From: Cardiocondyla obscurior
Lineage: Eukaryota; Arthropoda; Insecta; Hymenoptera; Formicidae
Direction: 5' to 3'
NCBI RefSeq assembly: GCF_019399895.1
Contig: NC_091867.1
Location: forward strand, 3,348,001 to 3,412,000
Length of the DNA: 64,000 nucleotides
Shown here: in pieces, positions 45,273 through 59,600 of the stretch
Position numbering within the stretch: position 1 is the stretch's first letter
How the letters are laid out: every line of letters starts with the position of its first letter
Position numbers and translations under genes: made by a program
Notes under the pieces: model-generated
Seen by the model: only the letters and a program-made list of their open reading frames with translations
The model's database searches: none
What the model was told of the DNA's origin: nothing

Positions 45273-48200
45273 GGGCACGAGGCGTTTTCTCTCCGCGAGA
45301 AAACACCGTCGACGCACCTGTGGCGTCGTTCTGCTCCTGTCGTTAACAGTTGTCACGCGAAACCGGTAAAATGGAATCGCGAACCGGTGTCCTTCGAAGC
45401 TGCTCCCGAAAAAATTCGCGGTCGACAGTAATCAGAGAAGTAAACCTGTTCACTCTCCTCCTACGGTTTGTATTTATTTCTCGCGACCGATTCCTCCGAC
45501 GGGAGGATTTCTCATGGATTAAGAGGTGTCTATTATAAAATCTTACACTGCGCGGAAATGCGTAAGGTGCTTCAAGGCGAGGCCAAATCACTAGCAATGC
45601 GCAAAATATGCGCATTATATAATTATAATACGTATGCAGACATCTAATCGTCCCTGACGTTCATTCAGGTTTTAAATGTCAATTACGTGAATAATTCAAC
45701 GGCGAAAAGTAATCGTTACGCGTCTATTTATAATTACGTGAATCATACAAATTAAGTGACAGTCGGGAGAGACGGTCAAGAAACGCGAAGACGTCTAGCA
45801 ATGCTAATCGCCTTGGATCGTCATTAAGTCAATAAATGCAGATGCTCATTCGGTATACGCGATCGTTATTGAACGCGCGATTTTGCGTCGAGCAAATCGC
45901 TCACAGGTGAAAATAGACGAGGCGATGGATCGATGGCGTAGCTCGAAGACCGACGGGAAGTTCGAGACTGGATCCCTAAGCTGGTTAGAACCGGACTGGA
46001 TCCTAGGTCAGCGCTAGAAAGTATTCGGGTTTCCTGCTAAGCGGCACGAAACGGTGCGTGTAAAAAGCGAGCAATGACTCCTGGACGCGAACTTTTCGCG
46101 ATGAAGCCGAGCGTGAAGGAACGCGAACAATTCGGCACTGGGGGAACGGTCGTTCGCGGATTGCGTTGTTCTCGATCGCCCAAGCCTTTATCTGACAGAC
46201 GTTGATTTGTGTGTAATTTAAAAAAAAAAATAACATGTTATCAAAAATTTGCCGGGCTCTTGATACACTTTGAATGCCCGCTCAAGAGGTAAAAAGGTCA
46301 CGCGGATGCTATAATCGAATGCGGTCGTAATAAATTTTGATAATCGCGTGAGAGATGTATCTTCGTTTCGGGCACAGTGATTGCGGTCTTTTTTTTTTTA
46401 GCATTCAGCCGGCGGAGTATCAGCCGTGGATAAATTTATTTATTTTCTCGCGCAGTGTGCCGGATAACGGTCTCCTTGTGTTACCAGGAAACGCTCGCAT
46501 CGTCATAATTGCGATAGCACTGCAAACATACTTTCTAACTGGATCCTGGGCCTGGTTATCTTGATCCTTACGTCGCGATCAATTATTTCTGTAATAAAGG
46601 AGATCCCCGCGGTAAGGCGTACGGGTGAGTCTTTAATTACGATAATGACGGCGATATCGCCGCGATTCGCGCTTCGGCTCGCGCATGTAGAGCGTAATTT
46701 ATGTACACATCGACGGGATCAACGTCGCCGTTTAATTGCGCTTTTTTCATCTTATTCTCGCGTGCACTTCCGCCGGAGGAATTTCGCAAAGAGGCTTGTT
46801 TCTCAGCGCACCCGCTTTTTACAACTATTTGAAAGTACGAGAATATGACGAATTTCTCGGGAAAACGTGCGCGTTTTATAATTTCTTTATCGATATTAAT
46901 GTTAATATCACGCTGCGGTATCATTAATACGTCGATCTATGCGCAATCACCGTTATTTACCGTTATCACTCGTAAATTCTGTATATTTCTTTTTCAATCA
47001 TTATATGTGTTCTTACAAGTTTTTTCTCGATAGCGAATTAAAATTTCTATTTCAAAATTACAATGTAAAAAAAAGAAAAAGGAAAAAGAAAGAGCAAGTA
47101 GAAGTAAATGCAAAAGTGAAAAGATAAAATAGGATAAAATTATTGTTCATAGAATTCTAAGATAAGACAAAAAACGTTGAAGAATGCGAATATTTCTATC
47201 TTTATACACGATAATTCAGATCCAATTTCAAGGCAAATTTTTGCCGGAGAATGTACTTCCTGCTCCGTTTTCAAAGGAGGATTCGTGGGATTTCAATGAC
47301 TGCGATTTGCAGACAGCTTATTTTACGATGAACGAAGGCTGTTTTCTTCGGCCGAGTTCGTCGACTTGAAAAATCGAAACGTCAGGCGGTAAGATTATTC
47401 ATACACGGGTATCACGAGTGAAGTACCGCTGCGCATTGTCCGCCGATCGCTTCCGGTCTCCCTTGATCAATTCCAGTGGCGCGTCCGTTCGATGACAAAA
47501 TTGGTAAACGACGCCAAGCTCGAGTTCAACCCACTCGAGAACGTCCCTCGCGCAATTATTATTCCGCAGGACGTAACACGACGAGGAAAGGCACGACACA
47601 AAACGCATTGTTACGTCTTTCGTAATTTATGCGATTACGTTTTTTTCTTTTTTTTTTTCTTTTTTAAACAATGTAAAACATATTACGCGCATTGTTTAAT
47701 ACATATAATTTTTCGCAAGCGCGGCTGTCGCGAAGAGATCGCAGGACCACGAGGTTTGACGCGCCGTTTCGAAATCAATTGTTAGATAAGATAGCCCGGG
47801 AATTGAGTTAAGGAATTGCGGAAAGACATCTGCGTCGCTACCCTTTACGTAAAGCCTAATAACGCACCTTGCTGCGACTCCGTGAGAATTTTACACGGCG
47901 TGCTCCTTGGTGAATGGAACTACATGGCCTGATTATTTTAGTATTACCGTAATCACGTCTGCGTCTTGGATGAATTGGCGAGCTCAGATTCAATCCGCGG
48001 CGTAACAAGGCGTGATATAATTTCCGGTCGGCATCGACAACCTCGAAATAAACATTTTCTCTGTCTCTCCGCCGGGATTTTTTTTCTTTCCTTTCTTTTT
48101 TTTTTTTTTTTTTGCATAACGGGTATTCCTTATTCGACGACGCGTTAAACGCAAATGTGCCGTTATCGTTTCTTTTATTCATGTTCAATTATTGAATAAG

Positions 48201-51200
48201 AATCGCGTTGCAACATTTACGAAAAGTCGGAGACATTCTAGAATTTATCGAGACGAAGGGCTCAAGGACCGAAGGGGCCTGTTTTTGTGCGTGGGTGTAC
48301 TTTTCAGGTAGGTTTTCAGGTTGCCGTGTGGGAATTGAGCGAAGGAAGTTCCAGGGCTTGCTTTTGTACGAAGGGTCGAGTCTTCTCCGCCTTCGTCACC
48401 GTCGTCGCAATCGTTAGTACGGTCTTTTGTCGCGTCGAAGACAAGCATGAAAATATTAATAACGTTTTTAAGCGCGTTGAATGTTCCTATTTAGAAAGTA
48501 GACGTAGATATTTCATTCGTCGCCGATTGATCCTCTCGTTTGGGTCACTTTGTGCCGCGAGAATTTTCTTTAAAGTGGAAAAGGCAAATAATAAATAAGT
48601 AGCAAAAGTAAATAACGCTCGTGAAATGCGCTCTCTGTAATGCCTCGCGTTCTCTGAACACTGCATTCACGTACGCCGAGGGTTCCGTTTAATCGGATTG
48701 GCAGTCGTTCGCGATACCGTATATTATATAATCACCAAGACTGTTTTCGCGGCGATCTACTTGGCCACACAATAGCTGAAAGTGGTGTCTATAAGATCGT
48801 AAAACGCCTAGTCAGCCCCACGTTTCTTTCACTCGGTTGGCAATTGTGTAAGCGCATTCCGTGTCCTGTTCTCCTCCTTCGAGCCACCTGCGGCTGGAAG
48901 TCTGTCACCCGATGCATGTCTTCCACCGCGACAGGAAACTCTACGTAGCCTATTATGTAAAGTCCGACGATCGAACGTGAGCACGATTACTTCGGGTCTG
49001 TATTAATAAGGAAGTTCGCTGGACTCAGCTCGACGTAATGAGCAAAATTCAACCTAATTTCATTCAATTCCGCCTTAACATACAAATTCGCGGACCACTC
49101 ATTCGCTTTTTGTTTCGTACGCGAGGGCTAATTAACGAGGGCTCCCGTTAAGCCACTTAGATGTGTTCTATTAGGCCCGCAGGCTTGATGTAACGAATAC
49201 CACAGTTGGTAGCAGGCTATTGATATTACAAATTCATATAAAAAATGCCCATTAATGTCACGAAACGTAGTGAGACTCGTAATTAAGTAGTATTTCTTCC
49301 AATTTTCAATTATATCAATTTTATTCAATATGTAATTAATTTTAATTAAATATCTTTAGTAGAAAAAAAAAATTTATGCAGAAAAATTTTATTCGCTTGT
49401 TATATGTGTTTCCGGAAACTATATGTAGATCTCAACCAGCTCTATACGGTAAATTTGATTTCTCGCGTCCCATTTTTTCTCCCGCGAAGGACACGGGCGT
49501 CATTAAGCGCCCGCCGACCTCATCATCCTCGTTTTCGCGAGCGTGACTTTTGTCGTATCGCCCTCATTAAAGCCGGCTTGGGTTTACCGTTTGTTTCCTG
49601 AATGCGGGATGCACGTGGCGGTCGATGGAAATTCAGGGTCGAGGTTTCGCGGCACGAAGCTACATCGCGTTTTCTCGCGGGATGACCTAACATTAGTTAT
49701 CTTGCACGATTCTCACGGTTCGCTGACCGATAAAGCCGACAAACGACAATGTCACGCGACGAGTGAACGTCGAGGAAGCATGACATTCGTTTTCAGATAC
49801 AGGAACTGGCGTCGCTTAATTTACCGCTTAGCCGCTTCGTTGATTCGCCGCGGCGATCAAAAGTGATACATAAATCTATCCCACATTTCCCCTTTCCATT
49901 AATGAAATATCTGTATTTAAACAGAACCATTATCCCTTTCATCAAAACAATTAGAATCAGTATTTAATTAAAAAAAATTCTCAAATATTCAATCTGTCAT
50001 TTCAAGCAAGATGTGTACGAGACGTGAGAATAAAAAAGGAAAAAAAAAAAAAAACAGTCAAACTACTCACAAGATTGCTTCACGAAAAAATTTGCGAGAT
50101 AGGTCTCCGACGTTTCACACGCAACAGCGTTTCGATCGCGCGATTTCACATTTCTCGCAGTTCGTCGACCGATAAAAGCGGCGCCGCGCGGTCGCGGCCA
50201 CGTGGAGCGCGATGCAAACGCAGAGCGGCCGCAGGTGGGCATCGCCCGCGTTGCGTTTACGAAACGCGGCTGTTGTTTCATCCCGTGACGAGCTGCGGCT
50301 CTGAAAATGCGAGGCCTCGGTCGCCGAGGTGGTCGGGTATCAAGGCGCGCCGCGTTTCTACGCTATGGTAGCACCGACAAGGGCGTGGCAGCGTGCCGGC
50401 TATACCGCGGCTGCACGCAGCTGCATCACGGGGACTGCGCGTGAAAAATGCTTCTACAGAATGCCGGCGCGATTACGAGCCGTCGCAGCGAGCGATTCGC
50501 AACCGCGGCTATCCCATAAATAGAAAGATGGCGAAAAGTACGCACCGCCTGCTCGCACGTGGTTGATAAATTTATCGCGGTGAAAGTAAAAGAATTATTT
50601 GACGTTTTGCGGCATGTTTGATGCATCTTTGCCCAGACCCGGCAATATTAAACTTGCGTAACGCGACGGAGACGGTTCCGACAACGGCACTCCGATCGGC
50701 ACGAGTTTTCGGAACTCTTGTTCGACGATCGAACGTCTATTACGTGTCTGGAATTCCTCGTGGCGATGATATGCTCTAGCCGTTGGTAGCTAACGGTACC
50801 ACGGCAAGGTAGCGTCATAGCCTCGGCGAATTTGTCCCTAAGTTACGGAGCCAAGCGAAGCGTAACGAAAACTTGATTGCGACAGCCACTTACAGACTTA
50901 AAAATTAAGCACAGTTATAAGGAGGTACGAGTATTACTCTATAGTTTTAAATGAATGTCGTCTCTTCGAAAGTTTTTTGTAACATTAAAAAAATTTTTTT
51001 AATACCAATCAATGCTTTTTTTTTTTTTTACAAAAAGCACGTGTATATGATTTTGCAATTATGTCACAAATAAAAATTTGAGTCGCGGAAGGAATTTTAA
51101 CTCGCGGGCGCGTTTATGTGTTTAAAGTAATGCAAGGGTTGAACGAGATACGGAATATTGCCCCTAATACGCAAGATACGGTCAGAATATCTACCATGCC

Positions 51201-51245
51201 ATGTGCGAGCACTTATCTACCTACACGCCAGCATCTACAAGTCAT

Positions 51246-51305
51246 GTACCTGCCTATCTTTCTACCTACCTACCTAGCTACCTACCTATCTGCCTACTAT
51301 CTATC
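51246..51305. repeat. degenerate CTAC tetranucleotide repeat
   Basis: A run of CTAC units with CTAT, CTGC and CTAG variants, preceded by scattered copies from 51207. It is a typical decayed tetranucleotide microsatellite. Confidence 0.85.
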
Positions 51306-53170
51306 GACGTAAAAGCTTCAAGACCAGCCGCGTTTTCTCTGTCGCCATAATAGCGGGAATTAATACCTGATAGCCTTTTTGTCTACCATAACGTAAGAAA
51401 ACATTGCAACGTTATAAATTATGTTAAAAAAAAAAAAAAATTAAAACGCTTTCTACATAAAATTTTCAGTATAAAAACTGACCGTTTACGAATCACGGTT
51501 AATGCAAGCTCGGTATTTACAATCTCCGGTGAAGGCATGATTTCACGATATTCCGCGAGCGGTAAGTTAAGTCCTGCAGCAAACCGCTGCTTCATAGCAG
51601 CGAAAATATTTATGACGCAATGCATCACGCAGAATTTTTGTGCCGCGCGCCAGTACAATGTTTAGCGAGTTGAATAATTGTTATTTGTGCGAATAGAGCT
51701 CGTGTTCACTCGAGTCCAACGACTCGCGAAGAAATCGTAAGAGAGAGGGCAAAGGAATCTGGCGATCGCTTTTCTTTCCTCGCCGATGGATGAAGTTTGC
51801 AATCGCGGCGCGCATTTTCATTCATTCGCCATCGAGCCCGATTCGCTAAACGCAAATGCGGTTTATAATTCCGTTCGTTTCGATATCTTATTAACATTTT
51901 GCGAAGGCGAACCATCGAGTGCGAAGGGTACGTAAAATTTAACGCGAACTTTCTCTTTTATATTTACATGCGTCTTTTTCCGAGGTGAATTTGCGTTGCA
52001 TGCAATCACCGCGCACAGCATCCAACTGGTAGCGATTTCTCGATCGAGGAAATATCCGCGAATCACGAAGGATAAATTGTGATTGATCAAATCAAGTGTT
52101 TGATATACCGAAAAAAGGAAAAGATCCTGGTACGTTTCTATAAATGGATCTCTTGCGATCTTCGCATTCAATTAAGTTAAAGACGCAGCCGACATCGATA
52201 TTTAACCCCAATTTATATAAAACGATACCTATTTATTTAAGATTATGGAAGTAGAACAATGCTACGTAATTTAATGTTAATTCGACATGAGAAATTGGTT
52301 AATTATATACAGGAATATTGTACATTGTGTACATTTTCTATGAAGCAACCTTTTTCTTTTTTCTTTTTTTCTTTTTATTCTTTTCACGCAGATAGATTTT
52401 CTCTGGAACAGAACCACTTCTCACGGAAAATAGAAATAAATCTCTTAAGTTATTCGTTTTAATTTTTTAATTGTATTCGTCGGAATTCCGTATTTTGTTT
52501 TATGTCGTGAATTACTTTTAACTGAATGCTATATGTGTACTCGTCAACCGGCAAATGTTATTTTAGCATCGCGAACATACGATCGCACTCCGTAAATTTC
52601 GACACCTCCTGTGCTAAAAGATTTCTACACGTGTAGATATTGCATGTCCGTGTCTTGCAACGTTCTTCTTGTTATCCATTCGTCACGGATACATGTTGAA
52701 TTGAGACGTGACATTTTGAAGATTTTTAGGAATTTTTTTTTTTCCTTCTACATTAGAATTTTAAATAGATTTTTCAGCGTTAAAAAAAAATTGAGCCGAG
52801 CAACGGCGACATTCTTTAAGAACTTTTCGGCAAGAATAAAGAGATCAGTCAAATTTGGCCTCGTGCCCAATCGAGCCCGAATTCCTTCGCCAGTGTGACT
52901 AACCCTGCGGCGTCCGTTCGGCGAAAGGCGTGCTCATGCAAAATCACGCTCACGCGTCGAGATACGCGACCCTTGCCACGTTACGTGATCATTTCTCACA
53001 GACTTACGTTGATTTTCCCTACGTTCTACGGCAAGATTCTAGTCCCAGGGTACATGTACACCACTGAAAGTCCGTCCACGGTCCGCCGAAGGTAATTCAC
53101 TTCACAGAACGGATCGGAGTTGAACTGAACTCGCGGGACACAGGCTGCCGATAGCGATAGCGCGCTCACG

Positions 53171-53540
53171 GGGCCGGAAGATGACTACGGGCGGAAGGAA
53201 GCGCGAGACGTCTTGGTATCAAATGCGAATTCGCGGCGAGAAGAATGGCAAGGAAGAGACGTAAAGAATCTGGGAATTGTCCTCAGGGTCACGGAGCTCC
53301 TTCCCTCCGGCCCGCCACTACGAGACTGAAGAACCGGACTCTCTCTCTCTCTACGCCCAGGTGAACGGCGCGCGTTACCTGAGAAAGAGCACCTTCTTCT
53401 CTTCCCTGTGGCGGAACGCGGGAGAGAGAAAAGGAGGCAGCCGTGAACGTAGGCACTGGAAAGGTGGAGGAGACACACGGCGGCGAACCTCGGCGCCGGA
53501 GAAGGCCGAGCGGAGGCATCGTTCTTATTTGTTGCACGGC
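53171..53540 (-). other. candidate 5' leader exon of a minus-strand gene, possibly uif
   Basis: This CpG-rich block follows a TATA-like element and ends on the minus strand at a GTGAGC donor (53165-53170). The nearest minus-strand gene downstream is uif, whose start exon needs an upstream untranslated exon. The open frame across the block has no recognised domain. The link to uif and both borders are inference. Confidence 0.25.
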
Positions 53541-53567
53541 ACCGCGGGGGTAGCTCTGTACGGTACA

Positions 53568-53614
53568 TTTAAATACCTGTCACGTGGTGGCCGGATTGCT
53601 GCAAAATGACGTCA
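53568..53614 (-). promoter_or_regulatory. candidate core promoter: CRE, E-box and TATA-like element
   Basis: Read on the minus strand in order are a full palindromic CRE TGACGTCA (53607-53614), an E-box CACGTG (53581-53586) and a TATA-like TATTTAAA (53568-53575). The spacing suits a start near 53540. Each motif is seen directly. Promoter activity and its target (uif is the nearest gene) are inferred. Confidence 0.35.
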
Positions 53615-56600
53615 GGACGCGAGAGCGTGACTCGCGACGGTGAGGAGAGACGCGAATTTGCCTCACATTTCGCTCAGGAATCCGTGCCCGAGGAAACCGT
53701 AATGGCGGCCTTCGCCGTGGAGGCCTCTCGGCTTTTTCGGAGCTCGAAAATCGTCCCGTTGCCCGAAATCGTCATTCCACATCGATTTATCTTGGAGCGA
53801 CTTTTATTAAAGAAATAAAATAGTTTTCCTCCGCGTTATTATATTATAAAATGCATAACAGAAGCGAGCAGGGTCGATAAATAAATTGTGTCAAATATAT
53901 TAAATGTAATCTATCTAAAAATTCGTTATTGGGGATTTTTTGCTGGCGAGGTACTTCGTTATAATACTGTCAAATATTTCTACACCGGTCGAACTCAGAA
54001 ATAGCATTCTAGTTTGAAACCGGTTTCCACGAGTGCGTAAAGCGACGCTCATTGAAGGATATCTTATTCTATATAGATATTTTCTCCGATTCTAATCTCG
54101 CACTGGCAAAAAGGTGAGAATCGAAGAAATAGCCTTTCTATTTGAGAAAACAGCCGTGAACGTAGCACGATGGTGGTATAACCGGTGGAACCTGGGGCCG
54201 ATCGCGGCGTGCCGTGCCAGAGGTTTGCACTATTACCGAGAGTAGGTATGCCTCCAGAATTCCCGTAACAGTCGAAGAAATGTCGTGAAAGAGTCGCGTA
54301 CTTACGATATTTCTTTATAACATTAAAACCGTTTGCTCTCGTAAAATTTTTCGTCTAATTCCATTTGTTCTTCAAAAACTGTATACTCTTTTTTTATATC
54401 ACCTAATTGGTAACTCTTCCACCTTCATTTCGTCTTTTTCATCTAGCAATATACTTTTTTTTCAAATTTGCTGGAGTTACGCGAGTCGTAAAACGTCCAG
54501 AGATAGCTCGACTCGGCACGCTAACGGGTTAAGTAGGCGTGCGATTGCAGCAAGTAGGTGTTTCGCGAAAAGAGACATCGATGCTCACGCAGAAAAGGTC
54601 GTCGAGCCAGATCGGCGCGGAGTCACGCCACGCGGGTACGACGACCGCGGGCCGGCGCGGATTTCTTTTTCTTGCGCACCTGAATGAAAGTTGTAATTGA
54701 GCGAGAAGCTGGACGTGTGCGAGCCGATGTATCGCGTTCAACGCTCCGCGCTTATACACATCGATAATTCGGAGAGATCCGCTCTTTAGATTGGCGATTA
54801 GAAATCAACGAGAGACCGTGTTCCACGTCATTTATCATACCATACCGCGAACAATAAATGCAAGAAGCCCGACGAGGCAATTTACGTTCAGCGCAAAATT
54901 TCATTAAAAAAAAAAAAAAAGAATACTTTACTCGCGCTTATCCGGCAAGTTTCAGATTGGAAAAGTTGTAGAAATAAAAATTAATGCTTCTGGGCAAAAG
55001 TGAAATCTTTTGAGTGTAGATATCCTCTTTTGTTATTCGCGGAAAGAGGATTCGCGTGATAATAAGTGTTAATGCAACGTCTATACATTCATCGTGGTAC
55101 GATCGCCTAATTACCTCCGTCGAGGTTCAGGTGTCGTCTTTTTCTTCCACTCGTTCTAATTGCAACGGACGTAACACTTTTTGCCAACCGTGACTGCGAC
55201 GTCGGAGTTACGCAAGAGGAGCGAGCGCATCGTCGCCGCGATCCGCGATTAATTTTCAACTCTTAATTAGCGACCGGCTTAACGCGAGAGGTTTTAGGAC
55301 GGCCGCGGTAACGATCGAACGAAAAGTCGGACGGACAATTTCGCGACATAGGGAAAAAGGAGGCACGTAAAGCGCACTCCGTTAGCATTTTATCGGGTCT
55401 GCTGCACTTCGAGGCGTTCAACCCGGCGTTCAACTCGCCGCATGCGAGCGCACGCGAGTTCCTGAGCGCCGCGCGGCTGTTTATAAATAAAACGGAACCA
55501 CCATCTTTAAGTTGCTTACCAAGCCAGAAAACGCAATCAAAGGAGCGCTGGTCTGCACATGTCGGCTTTTGCTTTCCAGCAATGTGCCCGAATACTATTT
55601 GCCCGAACGTTTTTGATTCTACAGACGTGTTTGTCCACCCTGTTGACTCGTCGATGTACGGAGCGCTTTTAATAAACCGCAATAAGTCAAGACACAACGT
55701 GTCGTGTGTATAAGTAAATGAAGAAATTTTTATACGGCTAAAATTATCTGTGCGACTCTAGAGGCCGTTACATAAATTTTATTGCGACTTTAGAGTCGAT
55801 TTCGGAGACGGGACATTGATTTTAAGCAGTTTATCTTCGCATGGTTTTACTCTCGGTGAAAATACACTTCGAGAAGTTGCACGGATGCGGGTGCAACTCA
55901 ACGGTATCGCGAACAAAATGAGAGAAACCTTCTGTATTGAAAAAAACGCAAACGTTCTCTCTTGGAAACTGGTATTATTTCTTGATATCATGATCAACGC
56001 CCAATCCGTGTCACCGCTTAACTGTCGTCCAATTATCGGCGACTTTCAACGCTTAATTATACACTTTCCCAGTTTTCTTTCACTAGAACGACACGCGCCG
56101 ACCGCGAGAAAACAAGACAAAGCCAACTTCTCCCGCGAACGGGGGTGACATCCACCATTAGAGTTCAGTGCCAGCTGAATGTCGGCGATTCATTTCATAA
56201 CGTTGCATCAGCGGATGCTCACAACGCTTGGCGCATTTAAACCACGGGGTATATCATTATGGTATGAGAGGCATTAGTCGTATCGCTATATTGAACAAAG
56301 TACTGTCAAGCGCTCGTGACAAGACGTTGACCTGGGCAAAGAACCGTTCGATTACATTCGACTATGCATGTAGACAACATTGACTTTACAGCAGACTCTT
56401 ACACTGGATGCTCGCGATTTTTTTAAACCAATAAAAAGTAGAAAATTATTAATGTAATTAAAAATTGTATTTTGGTGCTATATTTCTAGAAAATTAAAAT
56501 TATATACTTTATCATCGAACGCTTTTACTAAATTAATTTCGGCAGAAAAATTGCCAGAAGTTAACTTGATTAAAAAAAAAAAAGTCATATAGTTAAAAAA

Positions 56601-59600
56601 GATTTATTTCCTAGATTTTTCATTAGCCCGTTGTTTTCGGCTCGGTTATCTCGCGAATTAAAAATGTATCGGGGAAGAGCGTCGTCGTGTCGGACGCGGT
56701 TCGATGCACGATGATTAGGAAGTTTCGGCAGGGCGTTGACCCCGGGGCGAGAGACCGTTCGACGTGTCCAGACTGACGCTCAGGTAGAGTCGCTCCGGCC
56801 GTGCGAGCTTCTTCCTCGGGACTTGCCGGCCTCGCCTCACGCGGCGTGTCCTACAAAACTCGCGGCGAATTAACATCGCAGCGTTTACGACGACCTCTTT
56901 ATCCGCTAGTACACGTACTCGTCGCGCGTACTCGCGCGCGTATGCCGGTTTCACCGGAGGACGTCGAACGGCGAATGAGATGCATAGCTGCATTCCACAC
57001 GCGGTTGCGGTCGATCCGATCGCCGACCGGCCATTACGGATATTTGCAGGCACTGAGAAGTGTATCACTCTCCTTCGCCGAGCGTTCGATTACGCACAGA
57101 CCCCCGGAATGATGCGCACTCCTGAAACCGCGAGTTCCTCGTCGGAGCGGATATTAAAAAAATTTTTTTTTTTTTTTTAATCTGTTCACGCAGATTTAGC
57201 TTTGCCTTTTTTTCAGTAGAGCATTTTGTTTTACAAAAGAAAATACGTTTGTTATGTTAAACAAGCCTTTTTCTCATAGATAGTTTCGCACGGTTTATTG
57301 AACGTGTCTAATATGAATACGGTCTAGTTGGAAAAATTCTGCAAGACACAGGAAAATGGAAATGCGCTAAATCGCCGGTTGCAATAAACGAGCGTGCCTC
57401 GCGACGTGTGTATTATATGCATTTTCTCCGCCTTGAACTTGAAGCGATCGCGGAACAGCGATCACGATCCTTCCGCGCTCGATTCGCGCATTCTTACGAG
57501 GCTGGAATATGCTCGCTGACCCGATTTTACGATCGCGGCCACACACAGCATCGCACCACCCAGTGCACGGAGAGCAATTAAAATCGTACCGTCAATAATT
57601 GCCATTTTATTGCCCCTCGGTTTGTATTGTTCAAAACGGCTTGCCAGCTTTACCGAGATAGATTAGCGGGTATCCCGGCGCTCTCGCACCCACGTTAATT
57701 AACGCTTCAATATCGCACCCGATAAATATTTATTCGGCGAACGCGATTCACGCAATCAATCATACAGTTTTATTATTTCCTCGTCCTTTCTCTCTCCTCT
57801 AACTGTACGATAAATTCCTCTACAAGACTGCTAACTGTGAAATTAATTATTACACCCAGATAACATAAATAAAAGATAGGCGCGAAATTAACCTGTCGTT
57901 GATTTCCTCGTCGTTCTCAGAGAAAAAAAAAATATATATTTATACATATATAAATCAGAGAATTGCGGAATTCCCAGTACTTTTCGCGTCTAAAATTCAA
58001 CGGGATAGAATATTCCGTCGGAAATTTCGAACGTTCGAGGTAGAGCCGACGGGAATAAAATGGCATTTCGGTATTTCGAAGTGAACTTTCGTGTTTACTG
58101 TTGCCCGAAGGCGCGTTGCGAATTCCTCCCTGTCGCTCGCAGCGGGATGCATTCTGAATTTTCGATTGGCGGAGTTTACGGTACAACGAGGCGCGCTACC
58201 GAGAGTAGGTGACAATGACGATGTCGAAAAGCCGATAAGTATGCGAAGGAGAACCCACGGCGAAGCAGGGTCGTGTTCCACGACAGGCAGGAAGCTGACA
58301 GACGTAACGGTACCAGAGCGCGGCTGCTCGCGGACGCTTCGCGCCGGCGATATCATCGTCGCCGTCACGTTGCCGATATAAATATAGAGGCGAGTTCAGA
58401 GTTTGTCGTTCTCCTTGAGCAGCGTATCGAGCCTGTCGTCGAACGTGACGATGGCGAACGGAACGGCGGCAGGATAAGTCGCCGGACCACTCTGGACTCA
58501 CGGGAGAGTCCTGCGAATTCTCCCAAAACGAAAAAGAATATTAGAATTAATTACTTCCGGCATTGAAAGTTTAAGGATGTGTTAAGTATCACGGAATTGA
58601 ATTTACGGTGGCCCCGTTACGCGTTTTTGGGCCCGCGTGCTCGGCTAATTATCGCCGCGGTTTCTCCGAGGTCAATATTGACTCGCGCTGCCGAAATGTA
58701 GTTAGGAAAAAAGATTTATTGATTTTTAAAATTAAAAATTAGGATCTATATTTTGATATCTCTAACAGCTCGTTAGTTTAATTAATTTTTTATATTATTT
58801 TTTTATATTTTTGGTTGGTACTTTGTAGTTGAATTCGTAGGTGTAGAGATCGTACTTCGGTTCACTTGAGAATCTGTCGAAGAATCGCTCGTGATTTAGA
58901 AAAGCTATGCGAATGTTTTGTAGTTTATCTTATCGGAATAAATCTACTAAGCGAATCCAGTGTTCCGTTAACCATTCTTGACAATAAGAATCGCACGATT
59001 AGCAATCCAGCGATAAGACTCGTATGACTGATTAGCATTTTCCAGTATCTCACCATTAACGGCCACTTTATCGACTCCTATGGGAACTACAGTTACAGCG
59101 TTTAAGATGATAACGCGGCTGAAGATTTTTACTTCACACGCCTGGATTTACATGTTTCAATCGTCTGCGGTGTTTAAGCCTCATTAATAACGCCGACGTG
59201 ACGATTAGCGGAAAAGAATAGTCATCGGCAATCACTTCTAATCTAAGACATTCCGTAATCGCTTAATATACGCGTAATTTATTTTTGAGTTCCGCCGCAA
59301 GACGTTCCGCGCGATGAATCGACATTGAGGATGGCGTTTTAACAGGACGTAATTGCGCGAGAATCACTCCTCGCCTTGGTCGGTTGATAAATTTCTTTGG
59401 AGGATCGATGCTTCGCGACGGACAGGAACTTCCTCGATCCCGAGATGATTCACATTGCGCGTAATGCGGGTACAATGGCTCGGCATGCAGGTGGGATGGA
59501 GCGGGCTCATTAAGGATACGAGCGATCCGCGCTGCCGCGACGTAATGTAGGTAATACGTAATGAGGACTTCACACATTCCTGAACGTTGGCCGCTTTCTC

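Larger units (their letters stand above)
43651..53170. other. non-coding stretch upstream of the uif start exon
   Basis: It begins with the acceptor of the uif start exon, so at least part is a 5' UTR intron. No coding exon with domain support is seen on either strand. It holds a 26-base A-run (44789-44814), a TA-rich patch (45232-45272) and a CTAC-type repeat (51246-51305). CpG-rich blocks lie near 43900-44730 and 50110-50520. Enhancers or another uif promoter could lie here. Confidence 0.5.

Noticed and set aside
51246..51305. possible CRISPR-like or satellite array
   Set aside because: The unit is four bases with point variants and no spacers. It is a plain microsatellite in a eukaryotic genome.
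53185..53568. 127-aa open frame on the minus strand and overlapping plus-strand frames
   Set aside because: CpG-rich DNA leaves several frames open at once. The product is low-complexity Arg/Ser-rich and fits an untranslated leader better.
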